64,000 bases of DNA from Campylobacter sp. LR291e. Lineage in GTDB: Bacteria > Campylobacterota > Campylobacteria > Campylobacterales > Campylobacteraceae. Positions 36,576 to 46,450 of the stretch are shown here, in pieces (position 1 is the first letter of the stretch; each line of letters opens with the position of its first letter). The translations under genes and the position numbers were made by a program. Where the stretch lies: the NCBI RefSeq assembly GCF_008633915.1, contig NZ_VJNV01000015.1, positions 62,001 to 126,000 of the forward strand, given 5' to 3'. The notes under the pieces are model-generated. The model was not told the DNA's origin. It worked only from the letters and a program-made list of their open reading frames with translations, and did no database searches.

Positions 36576-37663
36576 GTGAGCTTGAAATTTTACTTTTTAT
36601 ACTTTGCATTTGTTTAATTATTTTTTCTTTATTTATGCTTTATAAATACTATAAAATAGGCATACAAAAAGCACAACTTCTTATAAAAAATGAAATTTTA
36701 GAACAAAGCCTAAATGAAAATAAGACAAATGCTGATAAGCAATTAAAAGAAAGTGAAAATTTTTTTTCACAAAATAAATTTTTATTAAATGAGAATTTAA
36801 AAGAATTATTAAAGCCCTTTGAAGACAATGTTAAAGAATATGCAAAACGTTTAAATGATAACGAGGTTAGCCTTAAAACAAATATAGATAATATATTTAA
36901 ATTTACTAATCAATTAAATAAGGATGCAAATAATTTAACTAGAATTTTAAAAGGCGATAAAAAAGTTCGTGGAAATTTTGCCGAAATGCAACTTCAAAGC
37001 TTACTTGAAAATAGTGGTTTAATCTTAAATGAACACTACACACTGCAAGTACCTGTTAAATACGATAAAAAAACTTATATTGCCGATGTTGTCTTGTCTT
37101 TAACAAATGAAAGAAAAATAATTATTGATTCAAAATTTTCCCTGCCTGATGAACTTAATTTTGAAAATATTGATGATGAAGCGTGTTTAAGTTTGGCGAA
37201 AAATTTAAAGGCTAGGATAGATGATTTAGGGACAAAGCCTTATGTTCAACTTGATTATCAAACTTATGATTTTATTTTACTTTTCATACCTTATAATAAT
37301 TTATTAGATTTAGCATTAAATGTTGACAAAAATTTATACAAATACGCACTTGATAAAAAGATATATTTAGTTACGCCTTATACCTTGTTTATGGCACTCA
37401 AAACCATACAAATTTCTTGGAATAATACTAAAAGTAGAGAAAATTTAATAAATGCCTTTGAGGCCTTTTCAAAATTTCATGATAAATTTGCAAGTGTGAT
37501 TGATGATTTTAACAAGCTTAAAAGAGTGCAAGATATCTTTATAAACAATATTGCAAATATAGACAATAAATTAATAAGTGGTCAAGGAAGTTTAAGTTCT
37601 CATGTTAAAAAACTTGAAGAATTAGGCGTTAAAACTCAAAAAATTTTACAGGAACAAAGATGA
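36572..37663 (+). CDS. rmuC: RmuC-family DNA recombination protein
   Basis: 363 residues. One N-terminal membrane span (about 5-27) is followed by a coiled coil (about 30-125) and the RmuC nuclease-like domain, including KKVRGNFAEMQLQSLLE, a core VVLSLTNERKIIIDSKF and FIPYNNLLDLAL. The acidic/Lys pattern DV...IDSKF fits the PD-(D/E)XK fold of the family. The precise role is unknown; rmuC limits inversions at short repeats in E. coli. Overlaps neighbours by 4 bp on both sides. Confidence 0.88.
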   Translation: MSELEILLFILCICLIIFSLFMLYKYYKIGIQKAQLLIKNEILEQSLNENKTNADKQLKESENFFSQNKFLLNENLKELLKPFEDNVKEYAKRLNDNEVSLKTNIDNIFKFTNQLNKDANNLTRILKGDKKVRGNFAEMQLQSLLENSGLILNEHYTLQVPVKYDKKTYIADVVLSLTNERKIIIDSKFSLPDELNFENIDDEACLSLAKNLKARIDDLGTKPYVQLDYQTYDFILLFIPYNNLLDLALNVDKNLYKYALDKKIYLVTPYTLFMALKTIQISWNNTKSRENLINAFEAFSKFHDKFASVIDDFNKLKRVQDIFINNIANIDNKLISGQGSLSSHVKKLEELGVKTQKILQEQR

Positions 37664-39018
37664 AAAGAATTTTTAATGATAGCAATTTTTTAGATGAAAA
37701 TGCTAAAAAAAAGGGTTTAGATACTATTATTTTAATGGAAAATGCAGGGGCTAATTTAGCTAAAATTATTAAAAAAGCTTGTAAAAAAAGAAATATTAAA
37801 AGGGCTAAAATTTTATTTTTACTAGGTGGTGGAAATAATGCAAGTGACGGGCTTGTAGCAATGCGTCATTTAAAAAGGGTTAGTGCTTTTAAACTTAATT
37901 TTATGGAAAATGAAAATTTTAAAAAACAAGAAAGTATTTTAAAAAATTATAATTTTAAATTTTTAGAAAAGGAGCCAAATTTTAAAAAATATGAGGTGAT
38001 TGTTGATTGTATTTTAGGAACAGGGGTTAAAAGAGAACTTGATGAAAAAACTTGTGAAATTTTAAATAAAGTAAATGAAAGCAAGGCCTTAAAAATAGCT
38101 TGTGATATACCTACAGCACTTGGTCAAAAAATTTGTTTTAAGGCTAATATTACAGCTTGTATGGGTGCTTTAAAAGAAATTTTACTTGAAGATTTTGCAA
38201 AAGAATTTGTTGGAAAAATAAAACAAGTAAGGCTTGGAATTTCAAATAAAAAATTTATTCCAAATGCTGATTCTTTTTTACTTCAAAAAAAGGATTTAAC
38301 ATTAATAAAAAGAAAAATTAATGCAAATAAGGGAAATTTTGGGCATATTTTTATAGCTGCAAATGCAAGTGCTGGTTCGCTAAGTGCCCTTGCTGCACTT
38401 AATTTTGGGGCCTCTCTTGTATCCTTACTTGCTAAAAAAAGCTTTTCTCCTCTTATAATGTTAAAAGAAAAATTAAGCAAGGAAGCTAAGGTAGTAGCAA
38501 TTGGAATGGGACTTGAGGATTTAAGCATTTTAAAAAATCCCTTGCTTGATAATTTAGCTTTGGTGCTTGATGCAAATTGTTTTTTAAGCAAGGATATTTT
38601 GCCACATTTAAAAAGGGAAAATGTAGTTTTAACCCCTCACCCAAAGGAATTTTCAAGGCTTTTAAAGCTTTGTTTTAACGAAGATATAAGCGTTGATGAA
38701 ATTCAAAAAAATCGCTTTTTTTATGCTAGAAAATTTAGTCTTGCTTATCCTTGTGTTTTGGTTCTAAAGGGGGCAAATCCTATAATTTGTCAAAAAGAAC
38801 AAATCTTTGTTGTAAATCTTGGCATGGCAGGTCTTGCAAAGGGTGGAAGTGGGGATTGTTTAAGTGGAATGATAGCTTCAAATTTAGCTACAAATTTCAC
38901 CCCTTTAAATGCAGCAAGTAACGCCGTACTGGCCCATGCTTTAGTTTCTAAAAAATATAAATTTAATCAAAATAGCTTTGATGCTTTAAAATTAATAAAG
39001 GGTTTAAAATGCTTGTAA
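37660..39018 (+). CDS. nnrDE: Bifunctional NAD(P)H-hydrate epimerase/dehydratase
   Basis: Metabolite repair of hydrated NAD(P)H, 452 residues. The N-terminal epimerase (YjeF_N, about 1-205) has LMENAGANLA, GGGNNASDGLV and VDCILGTGVKREL. The C-terminal dehydratase (about 215-452) has HIFIAANASAGS, LTPHPKEF and the ribokinase-like KGGSGDCLSGMIAS. The C-terminus overlaps purN by 10 bp. The same gene order occurs in C. jejuni (from memory). Confidence 0.95.
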   Translation: MKRIFNDSNFLDENAKKKGLDTIILMENAGANLAKIIKKACKKRNIKRAKILFLLGGGNNASDGLVAMRHLKRVSAFKLNFMENENFKKQESILKNYNFKFLEKEPNFKKYEVIVDCILGTGVKRELDEKTCEILNKVNESKALKIACDIPTALGQKICFKANITACMGALKEILLEDFAKEFVGKIKQVRLGISNKKFIPNADSFLLQKKDLTLIKRKINANKGNFGHIFIAANASAGSLSALAALNFGASLVSLLAKKSFSPLIMLKEKLSKEAKVVAIGMGLEDLSILKNPLLDNLALVLDANCFLSKDILPHLKRENVVLTPHPKEFSRLLKLCFNEDISVDEIQKNRFFYARKFSLAYPCVLVLKGANPIICQKEQIFVVNLGMAGLAKGGSGDCLSGMIASNLATNFTPLNAASNAVLAHALVSKKYKFNQNSFDALKLIKGLKCL

Positions 39019-39575
39019 AATTGGCAGTTTTATTTAGTGGGAATGGAAGTAATTTAGAAAATATTTTAAATAAATTACATAAAAAAGCTATAAACAATAA
39101 TAGCTTTGAGATTGTGCTTTGTTTGTGTAATAAAAAAGATGCCTTTGGTATACAAAGGGCTAAAAAATTTGGACTTGAAACGATAATAATTGAAAATAAA
39201 AATTTTCAAAATAGGCAAGATTTTGATAAAGTTTTGGTTGATGAAATAAAAAAAAGTGGGGCTCATTTAACGATTTTAGCCGGGTTTATGCGAATTCTTA
39301 GCCCTGTTTTTACGCAAAATATAAAAGCCATTAATCTACACCCATCGCTTTTACCACTTTTTAAAGGGGCAAATGCCATAAAAGAAAGCTTTGAAAGCGA
39401 TATGAAGGTAGCTGGGGTAAGCGTTCATTTTGTAAATGAAGAATTAGATAGTGGAAAAATCATAGCTCAAAAGGCCTTTGAAAAAGGGAATTTAAATTTT
39501 AAAGACTTTGAAAAAAAGATACACGAACTAGAATACGAACTTTTACCTCAAGCTATAATTTCGCTTTTTGAGTAA
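39009..39575 (+). CDS. purN: Phosphoribosylglycinamide formyltransferase PurN
   Basis: Third step of de novo purine synthesis, using 10-formyl-THF. It has 188 residues. FSGNGSNLENIL is the GAR-binding start, ILAGFMRIL and NLHPSLLPLFKG carry the catalytic Asn/His, and VSVHFVNEELDSGKII contains the Asp. Ends the tig-to-purN operon. The next gene is convergent 2 bp away, with no terminator stem in between. Confidence 0.96.
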   Translation: MLVKLAVLFSGNGSNLENILNKLHKKAINNNSFEIVLCLCNKKDAFGIQRAKKFGLETIIIENKNFQNRQDFDKVLVDEIKKSGAHLTILAGFMRILSPVFTQNIKAINLHPSLLPLFKGANAIKESFESDMKVAGVSVHFVNEELDSGKIIAQKAFEKGNLNFKDFEKKIHELEYELLPQAIISLFE

Positions 39576-39577
39576 TC

Positions 39578-40354
39578 TTATTCAAGTCTTAAATTAATGC
39601 CATCATCTTGTATAACTTGTGCAATAGAAGCTGGCATATAAGCTGCTATGCTTTCAAGATTTTCCCTGCTGCTTAAAGTGCTATCAAGGGCTAATTTTAA
39701 TTCTAAATTTTTAGCCACTAAAACCTTACCTGTAGTAAGAGAAACTATTTTAAAATTAACCAAAGCATGAGCGTTTAGGGTTTGCATAAAGATATAATTT
39801 GTATCTAAAACATAAAAATCCTTTAAATAAATTATAATCAAATAATCAGTGAATTTAGAATACATCTTATTTTTATTTTTTTCTTGTTTTAAATAAGGAC
39901 TCACATCAACTATACTAAAATAGCCACTTGGTTGTAAAGAATTTAAAGTTTTTTGAGTTTGATATAAGCCGTTTGCTTGTGTGTTCGCCTTGTATAATCT
40001 AAGGGAATTTATAATTTTTTTTGCAAAAAGCTTAGATAAAATCGCAGGTCTTATATCAAGTTCGTTTAATCTATAACCAAAGGTACTACTAACACCTATT
40101 AAAATGCCAAAGTCAATATTTTTATCTTTTTTTGCCCTAGCACTTTTTCTCGCTTCTTCTTCTCTTATACTAGAAGTATCAAGCAAACCCTTTTGTTCAT
40201 CAAGTTTTTGTGTAGGCATATTTTGATTAAGTTCTATGATATTTAATCTATCCTTGCTTTTGTCTATTTTTATAACCTTTTTTTGAGAAAAATTATTAGC
40301 AAGTATTATTTCTTGGGCAAATATTAATAAACAAAAAATTATAAAAAATTTCAT
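39578..40354 (-). CDS. Exported protein of unknown function
   Basis: 258 residues. A signal peptide (about 1-19, IIFCLLIFAQEIILA) is followed by a charged linker with repeated Lys/Glu/Ala and a folded C-terminal half resembling the periplasmic 'penicillin-binding protein activator-like/lipoprotein' fold in layout: SLRLYKANTQANGLYQTQ, YLIIIYLKDFYVLD, HALVNFKIVSLTTGKVLVAK. No lipobox, no glycosylation sequon. I do not recognise the family. Followed by an 83-bp AT-rich spacer and cysQ on the same strand. Confidence 0.7.
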   Translation of the reverse strand: MKFFIIFCLLIFAQEIILANNFSQKKVIKIDKSKDRLNIIELNQNMPTQKLDEQKGLLDTSSIREEEARKSARAKKDKNIDFGILIGVSSTFGYRLNELDIRPAILSKLFAKKIINSLRLYKANTQANGLYQTQKTLNSLQPSGYFSIVDVSPYLKQEKNKNKMYSKFTDYLIIIYLKDFYVLDTNYIFMQTLNAHALVNFKIVSLTTGKVLVAKNLELKLALDSTLSSRENLESIAAYMPASIAQVIQDDGINLRLE

Positions 40355-40437
40355 TATTATCCTTTTTAAAGGCTAAATTATACTAAAAAATTTTAACAAA
40401 ATTAGCAATAAAAATTATTTTTTAAGTTTTGATTTAT

Positions 40438-41193
40438 TTATAGAAATTCTTCTAAGAATTCTTTTTTAGCAACTGCTATAAAAGGGCTAGTGGTAAATTT
40501 TTCGCTATTATAATCTAGCAACCTGGCATTAAAATTACACATAAAACCTCCATTTTTATGTATTAAAAAATCACCAGCCGCTAAATCCCAAATATGTAAA
40601 CTTTCAAATCTCTTATAAACCCCTGCCTCGCCTTGCAAAAGTAGACCAAATTTTAAACCTGAACCACATTTTATAGTTTCAAGTTTATTAGTTTGTATAA
40701 AATTTTCATCTTCCTTGCTTGGATAATGAACGCTTAAAAGGGCTTTAAATTTGCCTTTTTCAAAATTATTTGTATTTAAAATTTCATCATTTTTATAAAG
40801 CTTACTATCTTTGTGAGCGTAAAAAATATCATTAGTTATTGGACTTTTAATAAGTCCTAAGATAGGTCTATTTTTATGAATTAAGCTTATCATAACGCAA
40901 AATTCATTTGAATTTTTTAAAAAACCATTTGTACCATCAAGTGGGTCAATTAACCAAAAATATTCTAAATTCTTTCTTTCATCAAAGGATAATACCCTTT
41001 CTTCTGAACAAATTTTAATATCGCTTTTAGCTAAAATTTCACAAATTATCTCATTTGACACAAGGTCAGCAGAGCTTAAAGGACTTCCATCATCCTTTTT
41101 AAAAACCTTAAGTTGTTTTCTTTCATTTAAAATAGCCTTAGAAGCTTGATTTGCAGCATCTAAGGCTAAATTCAAACAAGTGTCTAAATTCAT
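40438..41193 (-). CDS. cysQ: 3'(2'),5'-bisphosphate nucleotidase CysQ/inositol monophosphatase family
   Basis: 251-residue Mg2+-dependent phosphatase. The FIG superfamily motifs are visible: SADLVSNEI, the first metal Glu in CSEERVL, IDPLDGTNGFL (second metal motif) and HIWDLAAGDFLI near the C-terminus. CysQ removes phosphate from PAP; here it may serve sulfate-type metabolites, including capsule sugars. The start overlaps the gltA stop by 4 bp. Confidence 0.88.
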   Translation of the reverse strand: MNLDTCLNLALDAANQASKAILNERKQLKVFKKDDGSPLSSADLVSNEIICEILAKSDIKICSEERVLSFDERKNLEYFWLIDPLDGTNGFLKNSNEFCVMISLIHKNRPILGLIKSPITNDIFYAHKDSKLYKNDEILNTNNFEKGKFKALLSVHYPSKEDENFIQTNKLETIKCGSGLKFGLLLQGEAGVYKRFESLHIWDLAAGDFLIHKNGGFMCNFNARLLDYNSEKFTTSPFIAVAKKEFLEEFL

Positions 41194-42455
41194 CTTTGTT
41201 TTTCGCCAAGATAAAGTTGGCGAGGGCGAACAATTTTTAAACTAGCTTGTTCTTTTAATTCTATCCATTGGGCTATCCAGCCAGGTGTTCTACCTATAAC
41301 AAAAAGTGTAGCAAACATTTCATTTGGAATGCCTAAGGCCTTTAAGATAAGACCACTATGAAAGTCCACATTTGGATATAAATTTCTTTGTACAAAATAA
41401 TCATCTTGCAAGGCTATTTCTTCGATTCTACTTGCTACTTTAATTAAATTTGTATCTATGCCAATTTCATCGATTAATTGGTCTCTTAATTTTTTAAGCA
41501 CCTTTGCCCTAGGGTCAAAATTCTTATAAACCCTATGACCAAAGCCCATTAATCTAAATGGGTCGTTTTTATCCTTTGCCTTTTTAATAAATTCATCAAC
41601 CCTATTAACTGTTCCTATTTCTTCAAGCATTCTAATAACGCCTTCATTTGCCCCACCATGTGCATGTCCCCATAAAGCACCGATACCAGCACTTATACAA
41701 GCATAAGGGTGAGCGTGAGTAGAACCAACAGCCCTAACCGTAGAAGTAGACGCATTTTGTTCGTGGTCAGCATGTAGCATAAACACAGTATCAAGTGCCT
41801 TTACTTCTATAGGTCTAAGTTTTACATGGTCATATGGGTAAGTTCTTAACATATAAAGGAAATTTTCAGTAAAACCTCTATCTAAATTTGGATAAGCCAT
41901 AGGAAAGCCGTTTTTATAGCGATAAGCAGTGGCCACTATAGTGGGAATTTTTGCAACAATTCTTGCGGCCATTTCCATATATTCTTCTTCTATGTCCATA
42001 TTTAAATGATCAGGATAAAAGGTAGAAAGCGAAGCAACTGCAGCTTGTAAAACAGCCATTGGGTGTGCATTATCTGGAAAAGCATCAAAAAGTTTATGCA
42101 TACCTTCATGTATAAAAGAGCGTTTTTTAAGCTCATATCTAAAATCATCCAATCTTTTTTCGTCTGGCAAATTTTTATAAAGTAGTAAATGCACGACATC
42201 TAAGAAAAGTTTATTTTCTGCAAGCCACTCAATAGGATATCCTCTATGCAATAAAACACCATTTTCCCCATCTATATAGGTAATTTCTGACTTACAAGTA
42301 GCAGTTGAAGTTAAACCCTCATCATAAGAAAACATTCCTGTTTGTTTATAAAAACTAGACATATCCACAACACTTGGACCTAAACTTGCATCATAAATAG
42401 GAAATTCGTAGTTTTTACCATCTCTATTATCTGTGATTGTAATTGAATTTGACAT
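41190..42455 (-). CDS. gltA: Citrate synthase
   Basis: Type II citrate synthase of 421 residues, first TCA-cycle step. Catalytic His in HADHEQNAST and GHAHGGANEG, and the catalytic Asp region GFGHRVYKNFDPRA, are all visible. The N-terminal small domain (SITITDNRDGKNYEFP) is typical of the hexameric NADH-regulated type. An AAGGAG ribosome site precedes the ATG. Upstream spacing of 116 bp to the antiporter gene is AT-rich without a clear stem. Confidence 0.97.
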   Translation of the reverse strand: MSNSITITDNRDGKNYEFPIYDASLGPSVVDMSSFYKQTGMFSYDEGLTSTATCKSEITYIDGENGVLLHRGYPIEWLAENKLFLDVVHLLLYKNLPDEKRLDDFRYELKKRSFIHEGMHKLFDAFPDNAHPMAVLQAAVASLSTFYPDHLNMDIEEEYMEMAARIVAKIPTIVATAYRYKNGFPMAYPNLDRGFTENFLYMLRTYPYDHVKLRPIEVKALDTVFMLHADHEQNASTSTVRAVGSTHAHPYACISAGIGALWGHAHGGANEGVIRMLEEIGTVNRVDEFIKKAKDKNDPFRLMGFGHRVYKNFDPRAKVLKKLRDQLIDEIGIDTNLIKVASRIEEIALQDDYFVQRNLYPNVDFHSGLILKALGIPNEMFATLFVIGRTPGWIAQWIELKEQASLKIVRPRQLYLGEKQR

Positions 42456-42571
42456 TTTTTCTCCTTGTTTTTGGTTTGGTTAATTTACATATTGTAACAA
42501 AAAAAGCTTTTATTAAAATTTGACTAAATTGATTTAAGTAAAATATATTTTTTTTTGAGTAAAAAAGTAAC

Positions 42572-43750
42572 TTAAACACTATTTTTAAAATGTGCTATTA
42601 ATTTAATTAAACTCATTACAAATAAGGCTTCAAATAAGGCTGTTAAAATAAGGGCTGAGTAAAAATTTTCATCTATTAATTTTGCAGAATAAGAAAGCGT
42701 AGCTGTTGCGATAAGTAATGTTAGGGGCATGGAATGAGAAAGGGTAAATAAAATAGTGTGTAAAAAGCCTAATTTTTTTACAAAAACCATAGCACTGATA
42801 AATCTTATAAGTATCATTGCAAACATTAAAACAAGGGCTTTTAATAAAATTTTATATTCTAAAACTATTCTTAAATCAACAGTGCTTCCTATATAAATAA
42901 AAAAAATCGGTATTAAAAAACCATAGCCAAAGCTTGAAAGTTTGTATTCTAAATCATATTTGTGATTAAAAAATGTAGCTATAAATGAACCTGCCACAAA
43001 GGCTCCAAGCACCACTTCTAACTCGGTTAAAAACATAGCTATAATAATAAGTATAAAAATGGCTACGCAAAAACGAATATCCCTTTCGTTTTTATCCTCC
43101 CAAGGCATTAATATAATTTTAAGCTGAGGATACCACCAAAATAAAATTCCAAGTAATTTAAAGCCAAGCAAACAAAGAACTAAAAAGACACATAAGTAAA
43201 ATATATTTTGTGCTACTAAAATAAGGCTTGAATTTTCACGCAAAAATGCACCCATTATAGTTAGGGCTATGATTGAAACTACTTCTGCTATTGTAGCAAT
43301 TAGCATAGAAGTATTTAACCAAAATGCCTTTTTACCAAATTCTTTAAATAGAATAGTTAAAAGCCCCACACTCATAACAGGCATGATTAAAATAAATATT
43401 AAAGAAAGTTCAAAAATCCATACTATAAGTGTTGAAAGTATGTAAAGTAAGCTTATGTATAAAAAAGCCTTTTTTGCAATACCTTTATCTATGTAAAATA
43501 AATCGCGCAAATTTACTTCCATTCCAGCAATAAACATTAGATAATAAAAGCCAATATTTGCTAAAAGTTTTAAATTTTCACTCTCACTAATAAGTCCAAA
43601 ATACGCCAAAACAGCACCTAAAATCAACTCAGCCACCGATATAGGTAAGCGAAAAAGCTTAGCTAAATAAGGCGAAGCCAGTAAACAAAGGGCTATTAAG
43701 GCTAAAAATTGTAAATCATTTAAATTAGTGGCACTTTGTTGCAAAAGCAA
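42572..43750 (-). CDS. CPA2-family cation/proton antiporter (Kef/NapA-like)
   Basis: 392 residues with about twelve membrane spans and no C-terminal RCK domain. LFRLPISVAELILGAVLAYFG and a mid-protein LEVVLGAFVAGSFIATF are typical of the family; the paired Asp motif of Na+/H+ members is not clear, so K+/H+ exchange or another cation is possible. The start overlaps the bioB 3' end by 26 bp, more than usual here, and lies inside bioB's last codons. Confidence 0.85.
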   Translation of the reverse strand: MLLQQSATNLNDLQFLALIALCLLASPYLAKLFRLPISVAELILGAVLAYFGLISESENLKLLANIGFYYLMFIAGMEVNLRDLFYIDKGIAKKAFLYISLLYILSTLIVWIFELSLIFILIMPVMSVGLLTILFKEFGKKAFWLNTSMLIATIAEVVSIIALTIMGAFLRENSSLILVAQNIFYLCVFLVLCLLGFKLLGILFWWYPQLKIILMPWEDKNERDIRFCVAIFILIIIAMFLTELEVVLGAFVAGSFIATFFNHKYDLEYKLSSFGYGFLIPIFFIYIGSTVDLRIVLEYKILLKALVLMFAMILIRFISAMVFVKKLGFLHTILFTLSHSMPLTLLIATATLSYSAKLIDENFYSALILTALFEALFVMSLIKLIAHFKNSV

Positions 43751-44561
43751 ATCCCATATTTCTTAACTTTTTTATGTCCTTGCTAGGTTCTTCTCCCTTT
43801 GTAGTAAGATAATCACCCACCACAATGGCACCTGCTCCATTTTCAAAAATTTCATATTGTCTATTACCTAAAATTACTTCCCTGCCACCTGCTACCATTA
43901 CGACGGTTTCGCCTAAGCATTCTTTAGTATCTTTGATAATTTTAAGGGCTTCATCGGCATTAAGGGGTGGAATTTGTAAATTTAAATTTTTATTTGCTAT
44001 AAAGAAATTTACAGGACTTGAAAAGGGTTTTAGTTCTTTTAGCGAATTTCTTAAACTAATCCTATCTTCATTACTTTCTCCAAGTCCATAAATTCCACCA
44101 CAGCAAAGCATAAGCCCTGCTTCTTTTGCGTTTAAATTTGTCTCAAAACGACTCTCCCAAGTATGAGTTGTACAAATTTTTGAAAAAAACTCACGGCTAG
44201 TTTCAAGATTGTGATTATAAGAAAAAATGCCTACTTTTTTAAGTTCTTTTAAATGTTCTAAATTAGCTTGTCCATTACAGGCTATTAAAAGCAAATTTGG
44301 TACTTCTTTTTGCACAGCACTAGCTGCACGACATACATATTCAAGTTTTTCATCATTTAAACCAAGCCCAGCAGTAACAAGACAAAAGCCAAGAGCTTCA
44401 TTTTTATAAGCTAGTTTTGCTTCTTTAACTATTTGTTCTATAGGCTTTTGTTTATATTTTTCAATATCTGTTTTTACAAAGGCACTTTGAGTACAATACT
44501 TACAATCTTCACTACAATTTCCACTAGCTATATTACAAATAGCACAAAGCATAATTTCCAT
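43725..44561 (-). CDS. bioB: Biotin synthase
   Basis: Radical SAM enzyme inserting sulfur into dethiobiotin. It has 278 residues, the Campylobacter length. The [4Fe-4S] motif is CSEDCKYC at about 17-24; the [2Fe-2S] region is represented by LLIACNGQ and MLCCGGIYGLGES, and the final Cys/Arg region by MVAGGREV. I chose ATG 44561 (MEIMLCAICNIA) with an AGGAAAAA site upstream; the frame opens 12 codons earlier. Divergent from the exported Rossmann protein. Confidence 0.96.
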   Translation of the reverse strand: MEIMLCAICNIASGNCSEDCKYCTQSAFVKTDIEKYKQKPIEQIVKEAKLAYKNEALGFCLVTAGLGLNDEKLEYVCRAASAVQKEVPNLLLIACNGQANLEHLKELKKVGIFSYNHNLETSREFFSKICTTHTWESRFETNLNAKEAGLMLCCGGIYGLGESNEDRISLRNSLKELKPFSSPVNFFIANKNLNLQIPPLNADEALKIIKDTKECLGETVVMVAGGREVILGNRQYEIFENGAGAIVVGDYLTTKGEEPSKDIKKLRNMGFAFATKCH

Positions 44562-44665
44562 ATTTTTTCCTTTTTTTAAAATGTGAAACTTTAGCAAAAG
44601 TTTCCTTAAATTTATTATTTACAAAAATACATTAAAATTATAAAAATTGTTAAAGGAGTTAAAAC

Positions 44666-45370
44666 ATGAAAGTATTTAAAATTTTAATTTTAAGTCTTTT
44701 TTGTGTATTAAATTTAAGCTTTGGTAAAGATTCGTCGCAAAATTTAAAGATTGCCGTCCTAGCAGCAAATGGCAAAACTGGCTCTTTGATAGTAAAAGAA
44801 GCACTAGATAAAAAGGTACAAGTTACAGCCTTTGTAAGAAATTCTACTCAAAGACTGCCACAAAATGCTAGTATTATTAAAAAAGATATCTTTAATCTTA
44901 CAAGCGATGATTTAAAAGATTATAATGTAATAATTGATGCTTTTGGAGAATGGAAAGATTTATCCTTGCATAAAAAACATATGCAACATTTAATTAATAT
45001 TTTAAAAGATAATAATGCTAAATTTATAGCAATAGGTGGGGCTGGAAGCTTGTTTGTAGATAAAGAACATCAAATTAGATTAATGGATAGTCCAAATTTT
45101 CCTGATTCTTATAAGGGTGTTGCAAAGGCCACGTACGAAGCTTTTGAGGTGTTAAAAACTTCTAATCTTAATTATATTTATGTAAGCCCACCAGCTACAT
45201 ATATAGCAGATGATAAAAAATCAGGTTATATTTTAGGAAGTGATGAGTTATTTACAAATTCAAACAATGAAAGCAGTGGAAGTTATACTGACTTAGCTGA
45301 TGCAGTTATTGATTTAGCCTTAGATAAAAATGCTAAAACAAAAACTCATGTTAGTGTGGTGAGTAAATAA
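44666..45370 (+). CDS. Exported NAD(P)-binding Rossmann-fold protein (NmrA/SDR-like)
   Basis: 234 residues. A signal peptide (about 1-20, KILILSLFCVLNLSFG) precedes an atypical SDR/NmrA domain: IAVLAANGKTGSLIV (nucleotide-binding, GxxGxxG-like), VTAFVRN, and IAIGGAGSLFV. The second half has PDSYKGVAKATYEAFEVL and a Tyr in YIYVSPPATY. Proteins of this fold usually work in the cytosol, so an export signal is odd; some Campylobacterota and Bacteroidetes homologues do carry one. AAAGGAG ribosome site upstream. A terminator stem follows. Confidence 0.8.
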   Translation: MKVFKILILSLFCVLNLSFGKDSSQNLKIAVLAANGKTGSLIVKEALDKKVQVTAFVRNSTQRLPQNASIIKKDIFNLTSDDLKDYNVIIDAFGEWKDLSLHKKHMQHLINILKDNNAKFIAIGGAGSLFVDKEHQIRLMDSPNFPDSYKGVAKATYEAFEVLKTSNLNYIYVSPPATYIADDKKSGYILGSDELFTNSNNESSGSYTDLADAVIDLALDKNAKTKTHVSVVSK

Positions 45371-45378
45371 ACATTAAT

Positions 45379-46450
45379 TTAGCCCAAAAGGGCTATTTCT
45401 GTTGTTTCATCACTGATACCTATTTTTAACAATTTTTCCTTATTTAAACTATCTCTGTGTAAGCGTCTTTCTCTGTTAAAGGATGGAAACACAAAGCCAT
45501 TATTAATAATGCAAAATTGTGATTGTTCTTTTAAAATTTTTATAGCATAAGTACTTAATGCCATTTGATGAGAATAACCCATTTTCATTTCATTAGCAGA
45601 TATAGTCCAAGTTTTTTCTGCAAAGTCTATATAATCCCATTTTATACTAGTGGTATTAATAGGGCAATTTACACAAAGAATTTGTAAATAAATAGCCCTT
45701 TTAGTTTGTAAGTTTATTTTGTCATCGCTTTTTAGGTAGTGTAAAAATTCTTTTAAAAGCTTGTCATCGGTAATGGATGATAATCTGCTATCTATCCCAT
45801 TTTTCGTTTAAAATTTTTTGAGATTGGAAATTCTGTGTGTAATTTAGGAATAAAATTTTTATTTATAACTTCATCTATTTTAGCTCTTGTAAAAACTTCG
45901 TTCATATTATCAATTAATCGGTGTATAGTTTTTCTAAGCGACTTAATTCAGGGTCGTTTGGGTTAAAAATAGCTTCTAAAATACTTAAAATTTCGCTATA
46001 TTTAATGCTCTTTATATCGCGATTTGCAAAGCTTGGTAAGATATATTTTTGATGGGACTTGTAACCTTTGATAAATAGCTTTCTTTTTTACCTTCTTTAC
46101 GCTTTTTAGTTATGATACTATTAAATAAACTACCATACACATATTTATCTTTTTTCGTCCCTTAAAGTGTGTATATCCTTGCCATTATTTATTTCTATTA
46201 ATATTTGAATAGCCTTTTGTCGTGCTATTTGTGTGGTAAAGATATTTTCACGCCATTGACCGATTTTTATATATTGTTCTTTGTCGTATGTGCTAGGCTT
46301 ATATTTTAAGCTAAATGTTTTAGTGCCTTTGGGGTTGACAAAAATATATAATTCTTTTGGATTGCCAACAGCTCTTTTATGTTGTCTTTCTTTAGGGATT
46401 AATTTTTTTATATCCCTATCTTGCAAAAAAGTTTTTGCGATATTACTCAT
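45379..46450 (-). pseudogene. Decayed P4-type tyrosine recombinase (integrase)
   Basis: ATG 46450 opens a normal integrase N-terminus (DUF4102-like, with KELYIFVNPKGTKTFSLKY and KIGQWRENIF) that stops at 46145. Further integrase sequence continues in other frames: SLARDIKSIKYSEILSI-like core, FTRAKIDEVINKNFIP, LQILCVNCP and TISANEMKMGYSHQMALST, ending near 45396. At least three frameshifts are needed. The C-terminal HxxR and catalytic Tyr are missing because the reading runs into the hairpin that follows the neighbouring gene. It points away from tRNA-Phe 220 bp upstream, the usual arrangement of an island integrase beside its attachment tRNA. Confidence 0.82.
45380..45395 (+). terminator. 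Terminator of the exported Rossmann-fold protein gene
   Basis: TAGCCC / GGGCTA with an AAAA loop, nine bases after the stop codon, followed by TTTCTGTTGTTT. The truncated integrase remnant ends inside this stem, which marks the left edge of the decayed island. Confidence 0.65.
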
